Part shown: positions 44,247 through 52,792 of the stretch, one piece after another
How the letters are laid out: every line of letters starts with the position of its first letter
Position numbering within the stretch: position 1 is the stretch's first letter
Translations under genes and position numbers: made by a program
Notes under the pieces: generated by a model
Databases searched by the model: none
Told to the model about the DNA's origin: nothing
Seen by the model: only the letters and a program-made list of their open reading frames with translations
From: an uncultured Bacilli bacterium
GTDB lineage: Bacteria > Bacillota_I > Bacilli_A > RF39 > UBA660
DNA length: 64,000 nucleotides
Direction: 5' to 3'
Assembly: GCA_934096705.1 (NCBI GenBank)
Contig: CAKOMR010000003.1
Location: forward strand, 1-64,000

Positions 44247-44269
44247 CCAGTGAGTCTGGTTTTTTTATG
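44247..44269 (+). terminator. Terminator after the RelB remnant
   Basis: CCAG-tgagt-CTGG followed by seven T, 17 bases after the RelB-like stop. Confidence 0.65.
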
Positions 44270-44288
44270 AAGTAAAATATTCTAGTAA

Positions 44289-45707
44289 CTATGCATTATA
44301 AAACTTTTTAATTCTTTTAACTCCTGAATTTTCGATAACAAATTGTTCATTCCAATACATTCCATATTCTTCGCCACGCTCTGAAAAGTACACCACAGCA
44401 TTTGCAACGGAGGCAATCATATATCCACTTAGATGAAACATTTCATTGTAAACTTCTTTTTCTGCTATTTCAAAAGGAATAGTACTGACACTTAACCTTC
44501 TTATCATTTCAAAAGTTGCCTCAATAACAATTTCTGAATATTTTTCATTTCGATTATTAGCACAAAAAACTGCCCATTGATATTGTTTTTCAGGTTTAAC
44601 CATATTAAATCCATAGTATATATAGTAACCAGATTCTTCTCTTGCAAGTTTATCAGATTTCTTTTTATAATCTGACCATTTTTCCAATTTTCCCGCCTTT
44701 TCATCTTCTACTATTTTACTGCCAAATATTTTTGATTTTGACTCATATATGGCTATTGGATCTGTTATGTTATATCCATCCTCAATATATGAATTTAAAT
44801 ATAGTACCTCACCATTTTTTGCTATTATACTAGATATTGCCATTCCATAATCAACAAATGGAATTTCAATTAGGCCAATTTGAATCAAAAGGAAATTTTC
44901 AACATAAAATAATTCGTCTGTTGTTTCCTGCTTGGTGCCATACCACCACCATGTACATGTTACTTCTTCTCCGGTATGTTTTTCTAATTTATCAAACATA
45001 GCTTTTGCAACTGACTCTTTATCAGTTTTTTCACTAGCAATAGGCTTTTCAGGAGCATTAATTTGATTTTTTGTATCAGTACTTGAAGTTGTTTGTTTAG
45101 TTTTTTTGTTTTCTTCTTTTTTATTAACACTATTATCTACAGGTAATGTTTTTAAGTTTTTATCTTGCACATTTTTCGTGGTAGTTTTACTTGCTCTAGT
45201 CTTGGTTTCTTTCACTTTATCAACATCCGATTCAACTTTTTGCTTTTTATTTTCTTCATTTCGAGTAACATTTTTAGCATCTAAATTTTTTTGTTTTAAT
45301 TTTTCCTCTCTCCATTTTCTATAATCAGCATATTCATCAAAAGTTACGTCTCCTTTATTCATAGGTAAAAAAGAACCATTCTGTATTTGACAAACAAATT
45401 GGCAATTATCATTTGCCATATTGATAATTAAATCTCTATACTCTGGATTATTACCATATCGAGTTATAAATTCACTAAAACTCAGTCTTTTACCAAAATA
45501 AATCCAGTTAGAACAATTACATTTTTCACTAGTATACTTTATTCCTTCGATTGTAATAAATGTTCTATCGTAAAAACGAAAACATTGCATATAACCATCA
45601 TTTTTAATTTTCATTGGATCTTTTTCTGTCACTTCAGTTTCTATACATTCGCTTATTAATATACCTTGATATTTCTTTTCAACAAAACTTTTTACTTTTT
45701 TATCCAT
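44289..45707 (-). CDS. Orphan two-domain protein with charged linker
   Basis: 472 residues, no signal peptide or membrane segment. Residues 1-135 form an N-terminal domain with a Cys cluster (EKCNCSNW; NCQFVCQIQ); residues 140-235 are a Lys/Glu/Thr/Asn-rich unstructured linker; residues 240-472 form a second domain with EEVTCTWWWYGTKQETTDE and EYGMYWNEQFVIENSGVKRI. I recognise neither domain. AAAGGAG precedes the ATG. It stands alone between toxin-antitoxin remnants and a tRNA gene, an accessory-type neighbourhood. Confidence 0.65.
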   Translation of the reverse strand: MDKKVKSFVEKKYQGILISECIETEVTEKDPMKIKNDGYMQCFRFYDRTFITIEGIKYTSEKCNCSNWIYFGKRLSFSEFITRYGNNPEYRDLIINMANDNCQFVCQIQNGSFLPMNKGDVTFDEYADYRKWREEKLKQKNLDAKNVTRNEENKKQKVESDVDKVKETKTRASKTTTKNVQDKNLKTLPVDNSVNKKEENKKTKQTTSSTDTKNQINAPEKPIASEKTDKESVAKAMFDKLEKHTGEEVTCTWWWYGTKQETTDELFYVENFLLIQIGLIEIPFVDYGMAISSIIAKNGEVLYLNSYIEDGYNITDPIAIYESKSKIFGSKIVEDEKAGKLEKWSDYKKKSDKLAREESGYYIYYGFNMVKPEKQYQWAVFCANNRNEKYSEIVIEATFEMIRRLSVSTIPFEIAEKEVYNEMFHLSGYMIASVANAVVYFSERGEEYGMYWNEQFVIENSGVKRIKKFYNA

Positions 45708-45808
45708 AATAGTGATTTCTCCTTTAATATATTAAGATTTTTTGCCTAATCTGTCGTATATTTTAAAGTAAATTAGTATATTTGTCAATTTAAGATTATT
45801 TAATTAAA

Positions 45809-45832
45809 TAAAAAAATCTCTATAAAAGAGAC
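45809..45832 (-). terminator. Terminator downstream of tRNA-Glu
   Basis: Minus strand GTCTCT-tttata-GAGATT followed by T run, 14 bases beyond the tRNA 3' end. Confidence 0.75.
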
Positions 45833-45845
45833 TTCGTATTAATAA

Positions 45846-45922
45846 TGGTAACCCGTAGGGGGTTCGAACCCCTGAATGCTGCGCTGAGAACGCAGTGTGT
45901 TAAACCACTTCACCAACGGGCT
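45846..45922 (-). tRNA. tRNA-Glu (anticodon CTC), CCA encoded
   Basis: On the minus strand the acceptor AGCCCGT pairs with ACGGGTT, followed by discriminator A and encoded CCA. The D arm is GTG/CAC, the anticodon arm CTGCG-TTCTCAG-CGCAG gives anticodon CTC (reads GAG, Glu), and the T arm is AGGGG-TTCGAAC-CCCCT. All four stems fold, with one G-U pair in the acceptor. Confidence 0.88.
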
Positions 45923-45952
45923 AAAGCCATTACAATAGTATCATAATTTTTT

Positions 45953-47146
45953 TTAGTTGTCTACACTATAATTGTCAAAATATCCAGAAATATAAACAAC
46001 TGGTGTACCTTTATCACCTGATCCTGAAGTTAAATCACATAATGAACCAATAAGGTCAACATATCTTCTTGGGGTTGTTCCTTGAGATGCAATTGTACCT
46101 TTAAGATCTGCGTCTTTACTTCTTATTTCATTTTTAATTGCTTCATTTAACTCTTCACCAGATAAATTACTAAATTTATTATCAGAAATGTATTTAAGTT
46201 TTATTTCGTTAGGGCTTCCCTCAAGACCTTTAGTATAATATGGAGATACCACTGGATCTGCTAGTTCCCAAATTCCACCTACTGGGTCTTTAAATGCACC
46301 ATCACCATAAATCATTACTTCAATATTTTTACCTGTCTTTTCAAATAATTTTCTTTGAATATTATCAACTAAACCTTGAGCATTATTAGGAAATAATTTA
46401 ACTCTTTCTTCAGTAGAACGGTTTGACCCTAATAGACCATATTTTTCATTATAACCACTACCATCAACTGGACTAGTTAAAATATCATCAAGACCTAGAA
46501 TAATTCCATTTGAATTTTCTTTTAAAGTTTTTTTAGTTTCAAATCTTGTATGAATGTCACAAACAAGTACGTTTTCTTCATAAGAAAGAATTTTCTTTGG
46601 ATCATTTGCTAAAATTATTTCAATCTTGCAACCTTCTTTTTCTACTAAATCTTTATAAAAATCAACCATATTAACGCCAGTAAAAATATGTTTCCAATCT
46701 CCAAACTTTTCATAATAAGTTGTTTCATCAATAACATCAGTATAAGGATTAATGCCACTTTCTTTTAATCTTTGTTTATCAAGTATATCATTACCAACTT
46801 CATCTGATGGATAAGATATTTGTAATGTAATTTTATCCATTGCTCTTGCTATCGCAGATAATAAAACTGCAAATCTATTTCTTGAAAGTATTGGAAATAC
46901 TACTCCTATATGATTTGTTTCAAACTTATTTTTTATGTCTTTGGCAATTTCATCAACAGTAACATAGTTACCCATTGCTATTCCTACTACTGCCTCAGTT
47001 ACAGCTACAATATCTTTATCACGAAAAGTAAAATTATCACTTTCACTAGCTTTAATAAGGCTATCAACTACAATATCCTCTAAATTTGAATTTTCTTTAA
47101 TTACGGGAGTTCTTATCCCCCTTACTACTGTTCCTACATTTCTCAT
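45953..47146 (-). CDS. F420-0:gamma-glutamyl ligase (CofE) family protein
   Basis: 397 residues. VGTVVRGIRTPVIKENSNLE and RDKDIVAVTEAVVGIAMGNY match the N-terminal part of the CofE ligase family; LGLDDILTSPVDGSGYNEKY and VMIYGDGAFKDPVGGIWELA are further conserved Asp/Gly-rich blocks. Known CofE adds glutamate to F420-0, but nothing else for F420 is visible here, so another amide-bond substrate is likely. The start is the ATG at 47144-47146 behind AGGTGAT. It sits just upstream of the tRNA gene on the same strand. Confidence 0.8.
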   Translation of the reverse strand: MRNVGTVVRGIRTPVIKENSNLEDIVVDSLIKASESDNFTFRDKDIVAVTEAVVGIAMGNYVTVDEIAKDIKNKFETNHIGVVFPILSRNRFAVLLSAIARAMDKITLQISYPSDEVGNDILDKQRLKESGINPYTDVIDETTYYEKFGDWKHIFTGVNMVDFYKDLVEKEGCKIEIILANDPKKILSYEENVLVCDIHTRFETKKTLKENSNGIILGLDDILTSPVDGSGYNEKYGLLGSNRSTEERVKLFPNNAQGLVDNIQRKLFEKTGKNIEVMIYGDGAFKDPVGGIWELADPVVSPYYTKGLEGSPNEIKLKYISDNKFSNLSGEELNEAIKNEIRSKDADLKGTIASQGTTPRRYVDLIGSLCDLTSGSGDKGTPVVYISGYFDNYSVDN

Positions 47147-47177
47147 TTTTATCACCTAGTATAATTATAAAACAAAA

Positions 47178-47212
47178 GAAAAGTTTAAACAAATTTATTT
47201 GTCTAAACTTTA
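47178..47212 (-). terminator. Terminator of ABC-FtsX gene
   Basis: AAAGTTTAGACAA and TTGTTTAAACTTT on the minus strand make a long hairpin with a T-rich tail, just after the stop at 47219. Confidence 0.7.
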
Positions 47213-47218
47213 CACATT

Positions 47219-49615
47219 TTAATCGACATCTTTTCTTGAAAGTATCGAAGCTGGTGTTTTTGAAACTATTTTCATTATTGGTAAAAGACCTACAATGATA
47301 TTAAATAAATATATAATAATTATACTTAATATTATAGTAAAAACATTTACCAAATAATTTATTTCAAAATAACTTATAGTTTGTAATGTCTTAAGTACAT
47401 AGCTTATAAAAAGTGTTCCTGGAAGACTTGCAACAGTTGTAATAGCAATAATTTCTCCATAAAACATTTTATAAATATCACTTTTCTTTGTACCAATAGC
47501 TCTATAAATACCAATTTCTTTAATACGTGAAAGATAGGAAGATCGAATCATTAAATATATTTCTATAAAGGATATAACTAAGATTATTAAGGAAACAATA
47601 AGACCAGAATTAACAGAACTTTTCTTACTTTCTATATAGTTTTCCTTACTAACATCATAAGAGTTTTTTACCTCTAAATTTTCCTTATTTAAATCATTTA
47701 TTGCTTTTTCTTCATCTTTAGGCATTATTGTTAGATTTTTCTCTTTTGCTATCAAAAGATATTTAATCATATTTTCATTTACATATTGGTACTGACTACT
47801 GCCTTCATAAAAACCTACAACTGTAAGTTTTTGATCATTTATTTTATTATCAATCTTACTATTAATTGGATAGTCATATTCTAAAGAAGAATTTAGTACT
47901 ACTTCATAATCATTCATTGGCAGTCTTCCTTTTTTAATATTTAAAGTTTTATCTAAATTATAATTTAAATATGATGCATTTTCATCATCTACTTCATAGC
48001 CTGTATTACTTGATGCATATAAAACATCATACATATATTTTTCATCCATATATATACTATGATCACCTTTATCTGTTATACCTTTAATAATAAATGTCAT
48101 ATTTTTTAATTGTAATTCATATCCTATTAAATCTTTTAAACTTTCATGTCCTGTTTGAACAGCAAATCTTTCATCAGAAGTAAATAAACTATCTAAAACC
48201 GAAGAGTCCACTACTACGTCATTCTCATTTGAAATATTGCTTCCATAAATAATATCATTACTATTTACATATTCTTTTTTTACTAAGCCGCCCGTTATTA
48301 AAGCCGATGACTCAGATGTTTGATAATAATCATCAAAGCTTATTTTAAAATTTGCAACTCCAGAACCTGGAAGAATGTAATCTATGCTTTCATACGAAAC
48401 ATATTTATTAAAATTATTTACATTAATAATAGGCATTTTTGCTTCAAGATAATTTTTATTTTTTTCAATAAAATAACTATCTTTAATATTTAAAAGTCCA
48501 AATATATTACTGACACTATACATAATAAATGCACCAGATGCAAAAAATCCAAGTAAAAGTAATTTCTTTATAAATGAATAATCAAGTATTTTTTTAAATC
48601 CCAAATGTACTACTTTGAAAATATTAAATATTGAAGCGTACTTATGTTTTTCATTTTTATCTTCCTTGATATTAAACTCATATTTTTCATAAATAGATTT
48701 ATCAATCTGTTTATAATGATCATTTATAAACTCTACACTAGAATTTTCATCAACAGCAATAATTCTTTCATTGCCTTCGGTTTTTATATAGATATTATTA
48801 TTTTTAACTACTAAAGTAATTTTTGATTTTATTTTATCATCAGCATAAATACTAATATTATTATTTTCTTCATTTAATTTAAAATCTTTTAAATAAATTT
48901 TATTATCAATTCTATAATCTAAAGAATTTTCATGTTTATTTTCATAATCATTTACTATCTTACCATCAGAAAGTTCAATTATTCTATCTGCATAAAATTT
49001 AGCAATATCAGTTTCATGAGTAACTAATATAACTAATCTATTTTTAGAAATAGATTTAATAATATTCATTATTTCAATAGTATTTTGACTATCTAAATTT
49101 CCCGTAGGTTCATCTGCTAAAATGATGCTTGGATTTTTTACTAACGCTCTTGCTATAGCAACTCTTTGCTTTTCACCACCTGATAGCATTCCTGCAGGTC
49201 TATTTCTATAGCGATAAATCTTAAGAGTTTCTAAAATACTATTTACTCTTTTTTGAATTTCATTTTTATTTTTTACACCAATCATTCTTAGTGATATAGC
49301 AACATTTTCAAATACACTTAAATTTTCTAATAAATTATAATTTTGAAATATATAACCTATATTTAAATTTCTTTCTTTATCAACATAATATGTACTTTTT
49401 TTAGTAAGTCTTTTACCATTTATAAAAACATTTCCACTTTTGACTTTATCAAGACCACCAATAACATTTAAAAGTGTTGTTTTTCCACATCCGGAAGGTC
49501 CTAAAAGACAAACAAGTCCACTATCTTCGAAAGTAACTGTAGTATTATCTATAACATGTAGTTCATTTTTCTTATGTCTATTAAAATATTTATTTACTTT
49601 TTCTAACTTTATCAT
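47219..49615 (-). CDS. ABC transporter, ATPase fused to FtsX-type permease
   Basis: 798 residues. The N-terminal MacB-like ATPase has GPSGCGKTTLLNVIGG (Walker A), LSGGEKQRVAIARAL (signature), SIILADEPTGNLDSQN (Walker B) and VTHETDIAKF. After a charged linker comes a membrane helix (about 350), a large extracytoplasmic domain, and three C-terminal helices with YLSRIKEIGIYRAIGTKKSD typical of FtsX. Such type VII ABC proteins do mechanotransmission or lipoprotein/peptide handling, often antimicrobial peptide resistance. Directly coupled to the gene at 49615-51837 (shared base at stop/start), with which it likely forms a heterodimer. Confidence 0.9.
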   Translation of the reverse strand: MIKLEKVNKYFNRHKKNELHVIDNTTVTFEDSGLVCLLGPSGCGKTTLLNVIGGLDKVKSGNVFINGKRLTKKSTYYVDKERNLNIGYIFQNYNLLENLSVFENVAISLRMIGVKNKNEIQKRVNSILETLKIYRYRNRPAGMLSGGEKQRVAIARALVKNPSIILADEPTGNLDSQNTIEIMNIIKSISKNRLVILVTHETDIAKFYADRIIELSDGKIVNDYENKHENSLDYRIDNKIYLKDFKLNEENNNISIYADDKIKSKITLVVKNNNIYIKTEGNERIIAVDENSSVEFINDHYKQIDKSIYEKYEFNIKEDKNEKHKYASIFNIFKVVHLGFKKILDYSFIKKLLLLGFFASGAFIMYSVSNIFGLLNIKDSYFIEKNKNYLEAKMPIINVNNFNKYVSYESIDYILPGSGVANFKISFDDYYQTSESSALITGGLVKKEYVNSNDIIYGSNISNENDVVVDSSVLDSLFTSDERFAVQTGHESLKDLIGYELQLKNMTFIIKGITDKGDHSIYMDEKYMYDVLYASSNTGYEVDDENASYLNYNLDKTLNIKKGRLPMNDYEVVLNSSLEYDYPINSKIDNKINDQKLTVVGFYEGSSQYQYVNENMIKYLLIAKEKNLTIMPKDEEKAINDLNKENLEVKNSYDVSKENYIESKKSSVNSGLIVSLIILVISFIEIYLMIRSSYLSRIKEIGIYRAIGTKKSDIYKMFYGEIIAITTVASLPGTLFISYVLKTLQTISYFEINYLVNVFTIILSIIIIYLFNIIVGLLPIMKIVSKTPASILSRKDVD

Positions 49616-51837
49616 TATATTTCCTCGTCTCTATAAGTTTTCATCGCAGATGACTTAAATAGTTTTCTTGAATACCTTAATGAAATAAGTAAGCTCATTA
49701 CAAAACAAACTAAGTAAACTACTATATAGTCTTTTAAAGTTAAATATCTAATCATATTATTTAAAGCTGGATAATCTATAATATTTTGGGAAGTTAAAAT
49801 AATAAGTAAAACAACTAAAATATATGCAATATGATAGACTGTAAATAATTCAATACTGATTATATTTTTTAATACTTTTTTCGTAGCTCCTAAAATACGT
49901 AAAGTTGCATAATAAACATTTCTAGATTTTTCAATTATTCTAATAACAAAATATGCTATAAAAAATAGTACGATAAACAAAATTGTCATTACAATTACTC
50001 TAAGTATTTTTAAAACTTCAGAAATACCACCATTTAAACTTACTTTAACGTCTTTTATATATAAGGCTTGATATTCACTTTTGTCTAAATATTTTTTTAC
50101 ACTATGTATATTTTTTACATCATCTACAAATACTGATACTTGGTAATTTTCTTTATTAAATAAATTATTATAATCATCATTTGATATATATATAACAAAG
50201 TTATTATTATCGTAATCTTTAATGTTTACTAAACCATAAAAATTATTTTTCGTATAAACTTCTGATACATTTAATTTAACTGAATTTTCATAATACTGAT
50301 TTTTTACTTTTATAGAAAGTTCATTATTAATACAGTTGCCATAATTACAATAATTATTTAGTTGATATGGAATATATGCATTACCTGATTTTACATTTTC
50401 ATTAGGTCTAAATACCACATATATTTCTTTATTATTAAGTTGCATTTTTATATCACTATAATCAACGTTTGCACAAGTTTTTAAATTACTTAAAAGTTTA
50501 TCACTTGCATAAAAAGTTTCATTTTCAGATAAACTATTTGTCAATATAAGACCAGTTACCTTAACATTCTCTATACATGATGATGCATTTTTTGAACTCG
50601 TAGAAAATAAACTTAAATTTGTATTTAGTATGTCTTCTTTAGAACTTGTTACATAGTAATTATTTTTATATATTTTTATTAACACTTCATTATCTTTTTC
50701 AGGCATTTTACCAATAATTTTTTCATTAATATCGCTTACTTCTTTAAATGAGCCATAAAACCAATAAGAATTATTGTTATCTGTTAAATAATATTCTTTA
50801 TCTAAAATAAGATCATTTAAGTTAACCTTTTTTACATGCTCTATCTTTTTTAATTTTTCTATATCATTATCAGAAATATAACTATTATCTTTCTTTTTTA
50901 AAACAATTCTTTCATCAGATAAATCTCTAAAATAATAATTATATCCTAATTTATTTGCTTCATATTCAGCACTCCTTATAGAGGAATATACTCCAAAAAA
51001 AGCAAAAGTTATAAGCAAGAAAACAATTAAAAGCAAGATAAATTTCATTGGAATATTAAAAGTATTTCTTACACCAAGTCTAATTTTATTAAAAAAACTA
51101 ATTCCTTTATATTCATGAATAGATAAAGCACTTTTATTAAATTCTTTTAAAGTTATATCTTCCCTAACCTTACCATCGCTCATTTCTATTTTTCTCGTAG
51201 CATATTTTTCTACTTCATCATAATTATGAGTAACCAAAATAACTAGTTTATCTTTAGCAACTTCAGATAAAATTCTTATAATGCTTTGACTAGAACGACT
51301 GTCAAGATTTCCCGTAGGCTCATCTGCAATAATTATTGGCACATCTTTTGCAAGTGCACGAGCTATGGCCACTCTTTGTTTTTGACCGCCAGATAAATGA
51401 GATACTTTAGTATTACGATATTTATACAAATCAACTTTTTTAATTAAATCTATGATTTTTTTCTTTACATCCTTTTTTTTAAATCCATTTAAAAGAAGTA
51501 CTAATTCAATATTCTGATATACTGTATAGCTTGATACTAAATTAAATGATTGAAAGATATTTCCTATATAACATTTACGATAATTTTCAATATCCTCGTT
51601 ACTATAATGACTTGTTTCTTTACCATTAATATACATTTCTCCTTCTTCATAAGTATCAAGGCCAGATAGTACATTTAAAAGTGTAGACTTTCCAGAACCA
51701 CTTTCTCCAGTAATAACAACAAATTCTCCTAAAAAAAAGTCTAAGGAAACTTTACTAAATCCCGAAGAAACCATTCCTTTGTTATAATAAAACTTGCTAA
51801 CCTTATCAAGTTTTAAAATGGGTTTTTCTGTTTTCAT
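49615..51837 (-). CDS. ABC transporter, ATPase fused to FtsX-type permease (partner)
   Basis: 740 residues with the same layout: ATPase with GESGSGKSTLLNVLSG, LSGGQKQRVAIARAL, VPIIIADEPTGNLDSRSS and VTHNYDEVEKY; a membrane helix near 285-300, a large outside domain, and three C-terminal helices with NVYYATLRILGATKKVLKNI. The extracellular domain differs from that of its partner. The start is the ATG at 51835-51837 behind AGGAG; an upstream in-frame ATG lacks a site. No BceRS-like two-component system is next to it. Confidence 0.9.
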   Translation of the reverse strand: MKTEKPILKLDKVSKFYYNKGMVSSGFSKVSLDFFLGEFVVITGESGSGKSTLLNVLSGLDTYEEGEMYINGKETSHYSNEDIENYRKCYIGNIFQSFNLVSSYTVYQNIELVLLLNGFKKKDVKKKIIDLIKKVDLYKYRNTKVSHLSGGQKQRVAIARALAKDVPIIIADEPTGNLDSRSSQSIIRILSEVAKDKLVILVTHNYDEVEKYATRKIEMSDGKVREDITLKEFNKSALSIHEYKGISFFNKIRLGVRNTFNIPMKFILLLIVFLLITFAFFGVYSSIRSAEYEANKLGYNYYFRDLSDERIVLKKKDNSYISDNDIEKLKKIEHVKKVNLNDLILDKEYYLTDNNNSYWFYGSFKEVSDINEKIIGKMPEKDNEVLIKIYKNNYYVTSSKEDILNTNLSLFSTSSKNASSCIENVKVTGLILTNSLSENETFYASDKLLSNLKTCANVDYSDIKMQLNNKEIYVVFRPNENVKSGNAYIPYQLNNYCNYGNCINNELSIKVKNQYYENSVKLNVSEVYTKNNFYGLVNIKDYDNNNFVIYISNDDYNNLFNKENYQVSVFVDDVKNIHSVKKYLDKSEYQALYIKDVKVSLNGGISEVLKILRVIVMTILFIVLFFIAYFVIRIIEKSRNVYYATLRILGATKKVLKNIISIELFTVYHIAYILVVLLIILTSQNIIDYPALNNMIRYLTLKDYIVVYLVCFVMSLLISLRYSRKLFKSSAMKTYRDEEI

Positions 51838-51904
51838 ATTTTTTTCTCCTAACAAAATTATATTATAAAATACCATTTTATACAATTCATTATACTTTTA
51901 TAAA

Positions 51905-51933
51905 GTGACTTATAAATGACTATATGATATAAT
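51905..51933 (+). promoter_or_regulatory. Promoter of sortase gene
   Basis: GTGACT (51905-51910), 17-base spacer, TATAAT (51928-51933), about ten bases before the start codon, so the leader is very short. Confidence 0.6.
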
Positions 51934-51943
51934 TTATTAGGAT

Positions 51944-52759
51944 ATGAAGAAAAGAAAGTTAAATAAAAAGAATTTATTTTTACTTATATTATTTGTTTTA
52001 ATGTTTTTTACTTTTATATTTAGCTTAGTAAAAATTTTTATGTGGATATTAGATAATAAAAAAACTGATAAAATTATAAAGGTTGCTAGTAATTTAACAG
52101 AAATTTCTGAAACAAAAAGTAATAATGAAATAATTATAGATACTCCAAGCAAAACTAATGCTTATTTTGAATACATTAAAATGAATTTAATTGATGTAGA
52201 TTTTGATAAATTAAAAAAATATAATGAAGATACTGTAGGATGGCTCAAGGTTGAAGGGACAAATATAAACTACCCTTTTGTTCAAACTGATAATAATGAA
52301 GATTATTTAACTAAATCTTTTGATAAAACATTTAATTATGCGGGATGGATATTTTTAGATTATCGAAATAGCTATTTATCACTTGATAGAAATACAGTTA
52401 TTTATGGTCATGGAAGAGTAAATGGAACTATGTTTGGTTCTTTAAAAGATACATTAAGACCATCATGGCAAAATAATAAAGAAAACTATGTAATAAGAAT
52501 GTCTACAGAAAAAATTAAAACTATGTGGCAAATATTTAGCACTTATAAAATACCTACCACTAACGATTATATTAAGACAAGTTTTACGAGTGATGAAGAA
52601 TTTATGTCTTTTTTAGAAACAATTAAAAATCGTTCTGAATTTAATTTTAATGTAGACCTTCAAAGTAGTGATAAAATTCTTACTCTTTCAACTTGTTACA
52701 ATGATACAGAAAAAATGGTTGTTCATGCAAAACTAATTAAATATGAAATTAAGTCATAA
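51944..52759 (+). CDS. Class B sortase
   Basis: 271 residues. One N-terminal membrane helix (about 11-31), then a sortase domain: VGWLKVEGTNINYPFVQTDN and GWIFLDYRNS (typical of class B), catalytic His in VIYGHGRVNG and catalytic Cys in ILTLSTCYN. The position that normally holds the essential Arg, shortly after Cys, reads TEKMVVHAKL, with Lys instead. It would attach surface proteins to peptidoglycan. Convergent with the VWA surface protein gene and separated by a shared terminator. Confidence 0.88.
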   Translation: MKKRKLNKKNLFLLILFVLMFFTFIFSLVKIFMWILDNKKTDKIIKVASNLTEISETKSNNEIIIDTPSKTNAYFEYIKMNLIDVDFDKLKKYNEDTVGWLKVEGTNINYPFVQTDNNEDYLTKSFDKTFNYAGWIFLDYRNSYLSLDRNTVIYGHGRVNGTMFGSLKDTLRPSWQNNKENYVIRMSTEKIKTMWQIFSTYKIPTTNDYIKTSFTSDEEFMSFLETIKNRSEFNFNVDLQSSDKILTLSTCYNDTEKMVVHAKLIKYEIKS

Positions 52760-52792
52760 AAAAAGCGTAATATTTTACGCATTTTTTTAATT
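52758..52792. terminator. Bidirectional terminator
   Basis: AAAAAGCGTAA-tatt-TTACGCATTTTT lies between the convergent sortase and VWA genes. Confidence 0.8.
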
